Below, in pieces: positions 9,066-13,938 of a stretch of 13,938 nucleotides of DNA (positions within the stretch are counted from its first letter, which is position 1; the number at the start of each line of letters is the position of its first letter). The translations under genes and the position numbers were made by a program. Below the pieces are notes generated by a model, which was not told the DNA's origin, did no database searches, and saw only the letters and a program-made list of their open reading frames with translations. This DNA comes from CAJXJP01 sp034111025 (lineage in GTDB: Bacteria; Patescibacteriota; Gracilibacteria; BD1-5; UBA6164), in the NCBI GenBank assembly GCA_034111025.1, contig JAWUYB010000013.1, positions 1-13,938 on the forward strand, read 5' to 3'.

Positions 9066-9749
9066 ATGTCAAATAAGTTTTATGATACTCTATGAGTTGA
9101 TAAAGGTGCGAATGCTGAAGAAATAAAAAAAGCTTATAGAAAACAAGCAATGAAATATCATCCTGATAGAAATAAAGGTGATACTACAGCTGAAACAAAG
9201 TTTAAAGAAGTAAATGAAGCTTATACTACTTTGTCTGACCCACAAAAGAAACAACAATATGACACATTTGGTTCAGCAGGATGAGCAGCGGGATGAAGTC
9301 CTTTTGGTGGATGATGAGCTGGATGATTTGGTTGATTTGAAGATATATTTTCACAATTTGGATGAGCTGGATGAAGACAACAACAGCAACAATCATCTAA
9401 CTTTGACTTTGGAGATATGTTTGGAAACAGTTGATTTGGATGATCTCAACAAACTCAAAAAAAAGAAGAACCTATAAGCCTTGATTTTGAAAAAACATAT
9501 GAAGTACCTATCTTTGATATGATACTTGGATGTAAAATAGAGGTAAAAGGTGTATACGGACAAACTGCAAAACTAAAAATACCAGCGAATACAAAACCTG
9601 GTGCAAAATTTAGAGTAAAAGATTTCTGAAAATCAGAAGGTTCTAAAAAATGAAATCTAATCATAAAAATAGATGCAAGAATGCCAAAGCATATATCAGA
9701 AGTTGATGTACATATGTTAGAAAGAATCAGTGAAAATATTGGGTATTAA
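9066..9749 (+). CDS. Short DnaJ-like co-chaperone (J domain, Gly/Phe region, one C-terminal domain)
   Basis: 227 residues, against about 300-380 for CbpA or DnaJ. Residues 1-70 are a full J domain with HPD at 32-34, which stimulates DnaK ATPase. Residues about 69-115 are a Gly/Phe-rich linker, dense in TGA codons often paired as GGA-TGA, ending in a Gln run. After a QTQKKEE linker comes one beta-rich domain (about 140-215), with ILGCKIEV and KLKIPANTKPGAKFRVKDFG, which fits the last substrate-binding domain (CTD II) of DnaJ/CbpA. The zinc-finger domain (CxxCxGxG repeats) and one CTD are missing, as is a clear dimerisation tail. It should therefore work as a minimal class B-like J protein with DnaK, which lies outside the window. 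It probably shares a transcript with the propeller protein 21 bases downstream. Confidence 0.88.
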
Positions 9750-9770
9750 AATAATCATAACTATAAAATC

Positions 9771-11369
9771 ATGAAAAAATCATATTTTTGAGCTATTTTA
9801 CTGTGTATAATAAGTATTCTAATATACTCTTTTTATATTGAAAAAAATAGTATAGAAGTAACTCCTGATAATATAATAACTCAATGAGTTGATAAAGTTA
9901 TTCATGAATCAAAACCTCCTGTGTTTAATCAAATAGGTCTGAACTCTGATCATCAATATGATAAAAATTATTTTGCTTTCATTTGAGGATCAGTAATTGA
10001 TATCAATAATGATGGGAAAGATGAATTTTTTATTACAGGTTGAGCAAATCAAAAAGATAGCTTTATTAAATATGAGGAATCTAAACTTATAAATTTTATT
10101 AATGATACTTGAATTGATAATACACAAGCGAGTTATTGAAGTACTAGTATAGATTATGATAATAATGGTTTTATAGATTTATTTGTAGCAAGAGAGGATT
10201 GAGTATATTTATATCTTAATAACTGAACTAAATTTATTGAACAAAAAATATCGATAGATTTAGAAAAGAATTCTGTTCCTGTTGATATAAGTATTACTGA
10301 TTTTGATAAAGATGGTGATTTAGATCTCTATATTTCTACTTTTATCTCAGCGAGAGTTTTCAAGAGTGCTATGTTTAATAATTCAAAAAATACAACAAAT
10401 AATCTGTTACTCAGAAATGATGGTGAAAATAATTTTTCTGAAGTTTCAGAAGAACTTGGGCTTACTTTAAATCAAAATACATTTACCTCTGCATTTGTAG
10501 ATTTAAATAATGACGGATGGGAAGACTTAGTTGTATCTCCTAATACAGACCAGATTAAAATATATAGAAATAATAAATGAACTTTCGAACTTATTCAAAA
10601 TTTGAGTAATTATGGATTCTGGATGTGATTGGCTATTTCTGACATCGATAATGATGGAGATTTAGACTTATTTTTTAGTAATACTGGGGAGAGTATTCCT
10701 AATAATTTATTAGAATGAGATTCTAATAAATCACAAGAAGTAACTTCAAATTATTTAATATTGGAAAATAATTGAAACTTTGATTTTAAAAATATTAGTT
10801 CTGATATATTGAAATCTCAGCCTTGATTTTGATGGGGGATAATACCTGTAGATTATAATTTAGATAATATTACTGAGTTTTTGATACATCAAAATTATAT
10901 TAAATGGCCTCTACATAAATTAAAAAAATTAAGCTGAGAATTAATAAATATTTCTAGTAAAAATTTAATATCAGACTATAACATAGAAAATAAAAATTAT
11001 GGGTTTTCATCTTTGGTATGAGATATAAATAATGATGGATTGGATGATTTAATATATCTAAATATCGATTGATGAGCAAGAGCTTTTATAAGAAATACTG
11101 ATAATAATAATCAGTATTTAAAAATATTGTTAGATAAAAATCTAAATACTTTATGAGTAATCGCAAGTCTAGAATTAGATAATTGAGAGGTTTTAAAAAA
11201 AGCTTTTGTATCAAAGCAAGGTATAATGACGGATCAATCTTCATCAATTGTGTTTTGATTAAACTGACAAATATTTAATAAATGAAATCTAGAATTAAAA
11301 TATTTAAATTGAGAAATAGAAACATTTATAATAGATGCAGATAAAAAAATATTAAATATAAGAAATTAG
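9771..11369 (+). CDS. Membrane-anchored FG-GAP/VCBS beta-propeller protein with ASPIC/UnbV-like C-terminus
   Basis: 532 residues, ending at TAG 11367-11369, the only TAG stop in the window. Residues 1-25 form an uncleaved-looking anchor or signal (MKKSYFGAILLCIISILIYS). Seven calcium-loop-like D-x-[DN]-x-[DN]-x repeats start at residues 77, 128, 177, 244, 291, 361 and 418, for example DFDKDGDLDLY, DIDNDGDLDLF and DINNDGLDDL. Number six (DYNLDNITEF) is degenerate. This fits a seven-bladed FG-GAP/VCBS propeller on the outer face of the membrane. The last ~85 residues (QYLKILLDKN... LELKYLNGEIETF) match the ASPIC/UnbV domain often found after such repeats, as in CRTAC1-like proteins. These proteins are thought to bind ligands or adhere; no enzyme activity is known. 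The small gap after dnaJ and lack of a terminator suggest co-transcription. TGA codons are frequent. Confidence 0.82.
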
Positions 11370-11375
11370 AAAAAT

Positions 11376-11419
11376 ATATAGTAGTCTCATTCTTCTTATG
11401 ACTAGTATATCTCTTTTTA
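11376..11419 (+). terminator. Imperfect hairpin with U-rich tail after the propeller gene
   Basis: TCAT (11387-11390) pairs with ATGA (11398-11401), TAG with CTA, and ATATA with TATAT, interrupted by a two-base bulge and one mismatch. It is followed by CTCTTTTTAT. It is weaker than the other terminators in the window. Confidence 0.4.
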
Positions 11420-11463
11420 TTATTTTCCAATAATTGCGTTTCATTTCTGAAATTGGGTTATTT

Positions 11464-11470
11464 AAAGGAG
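11464..11470 (+). promoter_or_regulatory. Strong Shine-Dalgarno (AAAGGAG)
   Basis: AAAGGAG sits 7 bases before the ATG at 11478 and fixes that start. It is the only clear Shine-Dalgarno seen in front of any gene here; the others have A/T-rich leaders. Confidence 0.75.
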
Positions 11471-11477
11471 ATTTAAA

Positions 11478-11927
11478 ATGAGAAGTGTACTCAAATTTTT
11501 GAAAAATCCACCTGCTTTTTTAAAGCAAAAGAAACAACAAAAATTAGAGCAAAGTTTAGCTCAATTACAGAAAAGTTTGAAACATCAAATTTCTTGTGCA
11601 GTACTTTACCAAATGCAACAATTTTCTTTTTCTATTATGGAAAAAGATAATTCTATTTCTACAAATATACCTAAAGATTTTTTAGTACTAAAGTATATTG
11701 AAAATGCGGATTTGATTGTAGGTTCATGTAATAACCAAGAAGCAGTATTTGTTTTATTTCAAAATATGAAACCAGTTGCATCTATTGCAATTAATAGAAC
11801 TAAAAATAAATTTACTGCCATTGAAAATGAGTGGTTTAAACTTGCTGAACTAAGCGGAGAGAGACTTATGAATGCACAATGTTATTCATGAGCCATAAAA
11901 CAAAATGACTTAGAGGAATGCCTTTAA
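11478..11927 (+). CDS. Unknown 149-residue protein
   Basis: The frame runs from ATG 11478 through one TGA Gly (11889-11891) to TAA 11925-11927. A standard-code reading would end early, at 137 residues. The first ~40 residues are basic and rich in Lys and Gln (repeated KQKKQQKLEQSLAQLQKSL-type sequence), likely a helix. The rest is mixed alpha/beta, with strand-like stretches FLVLKYI, EAVFVLFQ and PVASIAIN. There are four Cys (residues 40, 84, 135 and 148) without a CxxC motif. No signal peptide, no membrane segment and no recognised family. The clear Shine-Dalgarno and consistent frame support a real gene. It overlaps the convergent recO by 18 bases. Glycine is rare. Confidence 0.68.
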
Positions 11928-12461
11928 GTCTTTTTTTATCTCTTCTGGTATTTTTCAAAGTTTAAAAATTTCAGATATTGATTTATTATGAATATAGATT
12001 AATAGTTTGTTTATTGTTTGATTTTGATCTTCATAGGGAAGATTTCAAAATATATAGAGTAGTTTTAATTTTGCTAATAACAGCTTATCTGCTGTGATAT
12101 TTTCATAATTATGAATAACTTCAATAATATCGATGATACCATATGCTTGAACTCATTCGGGAGTATTTTGATGAATAAGAGCTAATAATTCAAGATAATT
12201 TTGTAGAACATCAAAACTCTTGTTTGTTGGAGAAAAATCAGAAAGTATTTTAATATTTCTCATTTTATGTACTTTTTTTCATTCTTTTGTTTCAATTTCA
12301 AATTGTATAAGATATCCAATATCTAGGCTCTTTTCAGTTTTTGAAAATTTCTTCTGACACATTATTTTCCCATATTCTTGCGTAAAGATAGTATAAAGAA
12401 AATCTTTTTCATTTACTTTGTGTATTTTGAGGATGATTCAACTACTTTTAAATATCAGCAT
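11910..12461 (-). CDS. recO: RecO-like DNA repair protein (short)
   Basis: 183 residues from ATG 12461-12459 to TAA 11912-11910. The N-terminal ~75 residues match the RecO OB-fold: SSGIILKIHKVNEKDFLYTI then FTQEYGKI, a basic KKFSK stretch and a strand pair LIQFEIETKEGKKVHKMRNIKI. The helical C-terminal part follows. At 183 residues it is shorter than typical RecO (about 240), and with a single Cys it lacks the zinc-binding cysteines seen in some members. RecO binds SSB-coated DNA and, with RecR, loads RecA at gaps. The assignment rests on the N-terminal pattern; the helical half is too diverged to add much. The first ATG was chosen. The 3' end overlaps the unknown gene on the + strand by 18 bases. 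Confidence 0.68.
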
Positions 12462-12486
12462 AGTGAAATAATTACACAATAAAATA

Positions 12487-12538
12487 TTGAATTATTAGAA
12501 ATCTAGCTATAATGTAGTTAAATATTTCTAATATTCAA
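12487..12538. repeat. Inverted repeat bracketing a -10 box
   Basis: The left arm TTGAATTATTAGAAAT (12487-12502) and right arm ATTTCTAATATTCAA (12524-12538) are reverse complements, apart from one extra T in the left arm. The 21-base centre holds TATAAT. Because the arms straddle the promoter, both would not appear in the + transcript, so a DNA-level site (operator or cruciform) is more likely than an RNA hairpin. Confidence 0.6.
12508..12513 (+). promoter_or_regulatory. Promoter -10 box for the acidic unknown and possibly rluD-like gene
   Basis: TATAAT in the context GCTATAATG lies 30 bases before the ATG at 12544. TTGAAT at 12487-12492 could serve as a -35 with a short 15-base spacer; it is also part of the left arm of the inverted repeat. 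The gap also contains the recO start on the other strand. Confidence 0.55.
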
Positions 12539-12543
12539 TAAAT

Positions 12544-12945
12544 ATGTCAGAAAACATTCAAAATCTAGGAGAACAAACAGATATTTTGATTCTTTCACTT
12601 TTGGACCTACATGCAGAAGAAGTTACAGTAGATACTACTGATTTTCTTGATTTATTAAAACATTCTCTTTCTTTAAACACTATGGAAAAAAAGAGAGTTA
12701 TTGATGCTGCTGAAACTTTATCACAATTTCAATTTGATGAATTAACAAAAGTATTTGTTGAAGAAAGAGGGAAATTTAGAGAGCTTGCTCAAGAACATCC
12801 TGAAGATATTAAAAAATTGTTAGTAAAACAACAAAATGAATGGAATGAACTCGGAGAAATCTATCAAAGAGAACAAGTTCAAAAAAGCCAACAATCAGAA
12901 GAAGCTGATCAAATAGATGATATTAAAGCCGGTTTAGGTTTATAA
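12544..12945 (+). CDS. Acidic helical protein, unknown
   Basis: 133 residues, TAA at 12943-12945. The protein is acidic and rich in Glu, Gln, Asp and Leu, with almost no aromatic residues beyond Phe. It appears all-helical, and the C-terminal part (QQNEWNELGEIYQREQVQK, QQSEEADQIDD) looks like a coiled coil. It has no Cys, no signal peptide, no membrane segment and no family I recognise. None of its few glycines is TGA, unlike most neighbours, so it looks whole in any code. It starts after a recognisable promoter and lies 23 bases before the pseudouridine synthase gene, so the two are probably co-transcribed. That link does not reveal its role. Confidence 0.72.
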   Translation: MSENIQNLGEQTDILILSLLDLHAEEVTVDTTDFLDLLKHSLSLNTMEKKRVIDAAETLSQFQFDELTKVFVEERGKFRELAQEHPEDIKKLLVKQQNEWNELGEIYQREQVQKSQQSEEADQIDDIKAGLGL

Positions 12946-12968
12946 AAATAATTAAAGTAAAAATAGAG

Positions 12969-13904
12969 ATGATTTATAATTTTTGTGCATTTGTAGAAGC
13001 TCCAAAGAGAGTAGATATGTATTTATCTGCTCTTTTTGAGGACTTTTCTAGAAGTTACGTTCAAAAGCTCATTGATAGATGACAAGTTACTCTCAATGGA
13101 GAAACATTTTATAAAAATGTTAAATTAAAAAATAGAGATGAAATTAAAATAACAATTATTTTAGAATCAACACTCGTAGTAGCAGAAGATATGAATCTAG
13201 ATGTTATATTTGAAGATAAAGAACTAATCTTACTCAACAAAGAACCATGAATAAATGTTCATCCAGTACCAGGTGAATGATGAAATTCTAATACTCTTGT
13301 CAATGGGATCCTACATCATTGTAAAGAAAACCTTCCTAATATTGGTTGAGTAGAAAGACCTGGAATCGTTCATCGACTCGATAAAGATACTTCAGGAGCT
13401 ATCATGATAGCAAAGACTGACAAGATGATGAGTTATCTTTCAGAAACAATCAAAGAAAGAAAAATAGATAAATATTATATAGCGGTAGTATCTGGGAAAG
13501 TAAAAAATCCTGAATTCAAAATAGAGAGTTATATGGGGAGAGATAAAAACGACAGAAAAAGAATGACAACTCTTGATCCAGTAAATCCTAAAATAGCAAT
13601 CACTCACGGGAAAGTAATAGAATTTATTGATAATGAATATACTATTCTAAAGATCAGAATTGAAACAGGTAGAACTCACCAAATCAGAGTCCATCTTGCA
13701 TCAATTGGTTATGCAATACTAGGAGATAAAGTCTATGGGAACCCTAGAGTAAACACTAGAGTAAACACTATGTACCAACTCGGTCGTCAAGCACTTCACG
13801 CTTATGAACTAGAGTTTGACCTTTACGGAGAAAAAAGAAAATTCACAGCTCCATTAAAAGAAGATATGACGAGATTAATCTGAGAACATATTGATCTCAT
13901 ATAA
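12969..13904 (+). CDS. RluA/RluD-family 23S rRNA pseudouridine synthase
   Basis: 311 residues, matching the family's usual 300-330. Residues 1-65 are an S4 RNA-binding domain (RVDMYLSALFEDFSRSYVQKLI, then NLDG-like VTLNGE). The catalytic domain follows, with the signature VHRLDKDTSGAIM, where D138 is the catalytic Asp, and later the GRTHQIRVHLASIGYAILGDKVYG motif. It isomerises specific uridines in large-subunit rRNA; RluD itself acts on helix 69, but the exact target cannot be read from sequence. The true end is TAA 13902-13904. A standard-code reading would stop at TGA 13881 and begin only after earlier TGA codons. A 12-bp direct duplication adds a second RVNT near residues 260-267. It follows the acidic unknown gene by 23 bases. 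Confidence 0.92.
13745..13768 (+). repeat. 12-bp tandem duplication inside the pseudouridine synthase gene
   Basis: TAGAGTAAACAC occurs twice back to back. It is in frame, giving RVNTRVNT in a surface loop between the QIRVHL and GRQALHA motifs. This looks like replication slippage that kept the frame. Confidence 0.85.
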
Positions 13905-13932
13905 AAAGTATACAGAAATGTATGCTTTTTTT
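13903..13932 (+). terminator. Rho-independent terminator after the pseudouridine synthase gene
   Basis: A 12-bp stem (13903-13914 with 13919-13930, one G-T wobble) closes a GAAA tetraloop and runs into T7. It overlaps the last bases of the stop codon. Confidence 0.85.
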
Positions 13933-13938
13933 GATTTT

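Noticed and set aside
9214..9477. A separate acidic, Asp/Leu-rich + strand protein inside the dnaJ region
   Set aside because: It is the out-of-frame shadow of the GGA-TGA repeats of the Gly/Phe linker; the dnaJ frame has clear homology.
9455..9664. Minus-strand frame opposite the dnaJ C-terminal domain
   Set aside because: It overlaps the conserved KLKIPANTKPG region of the + strand gene; shadow.
12487..12538. Riboswitch or attenuator hairpin before the acidic-protein gene
   Set aside because: The left arm lies upstream of the -10 box, so the + strand RNA would not contain both arms.
1..13938. tRNA, rRNA, CRISPR array, insertion sequence or prophage
   Set aside because: Gaps between genes are too short and hold no cloverleaf, spaced repeats, transposase or phage motifs that I could see.

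Overview
The window reads coherently only if TGA is translated as glycine (genetic code 25). TGA falls at invariant glycines: the Walker A loop and signature motif of an ABC ATPase, the second CPxCG knuckle of a rubredoxin domain, the antiporter LRG motif, and the Gly/Phe-rich linker of a DnaJ. TGG still encodes tryptophan, and genes stop at TAA or, once, TAG. With the strong A+T bias, short intergenic gaps and about 94% coding density, this points to Absconditabacteria (SR1) or Gracilibacteria (BD1-5) in the Patescibacteria/CPR. The sequence does not decide which. Read in the standard code most of these genes would appear shattered, but they are intact.

Layout. 1-1248 (+) is the 3' part of a CNNM/CorC-type membrane protein with CBS domains. 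It shares a bidirectional terminator with a convergent nucleotidyltransferase-fold gene (1262-2005, -). Divergent from that is a rubredoxin-superoxide reductase fusion (2080-2532, +). Next come a large VirD4/TraG-like membrane ATPase (2629-5136, +) and a small three-helix membrane protein (5176-5457, +), closed by a perfect 20-bp hairpin. A CPA1 Na+/H+ antiporter with a long cytoplasmic tail follows (5620-7755, +), then ftsE (7848-8528, +), convergent with a small secreted protein (8555-9007, -). A shortened DnaJ (9066-9749, +) lies 21 bp upstream of a membrane-anchored FG-GAP/VCBS propeller protein with an ASPIC/UnbV C-terminus (9771-11369, +). The right end holds an unknown protein with the only clear Shine-Dalgarno sequence (11478-11927, +), which overlaps a convergent short RecO (11910-12461, -). 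It ends with an acidic helical unknown (12544-12945, +) and an RluD-type pseudouridine synthase (12969-13904, +).

This is mostly a housekeeping and cell-envelope stretch: ion transport, division, chaperone, repair, rRNA modification and oxidative-stress defence. No rRNA, tRNA, CRISPR array, insertion sequence or phage gene was recognised, and no gene-free stretch exceeds about 165 bases. The superoxide reductase suggests an anaerobic or microaerophilic life. Several genes have a TATAAT box only about 13-18 bases before the ATG and no Shine-Dalgarno, so short-leader or leaderless translation appears common.

The most distinctive items are the rubredoxin-superoxide reductase fusion, the minimal UGA-saturated DnaJ paired with a propeller-ASPIC protein, the relaxase-less VirD4-like ATPase with a small membrane partner, and a palindrome that brackets a promoter -10 box. 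I saw no clear multi-gene defence or biosynthetic system.
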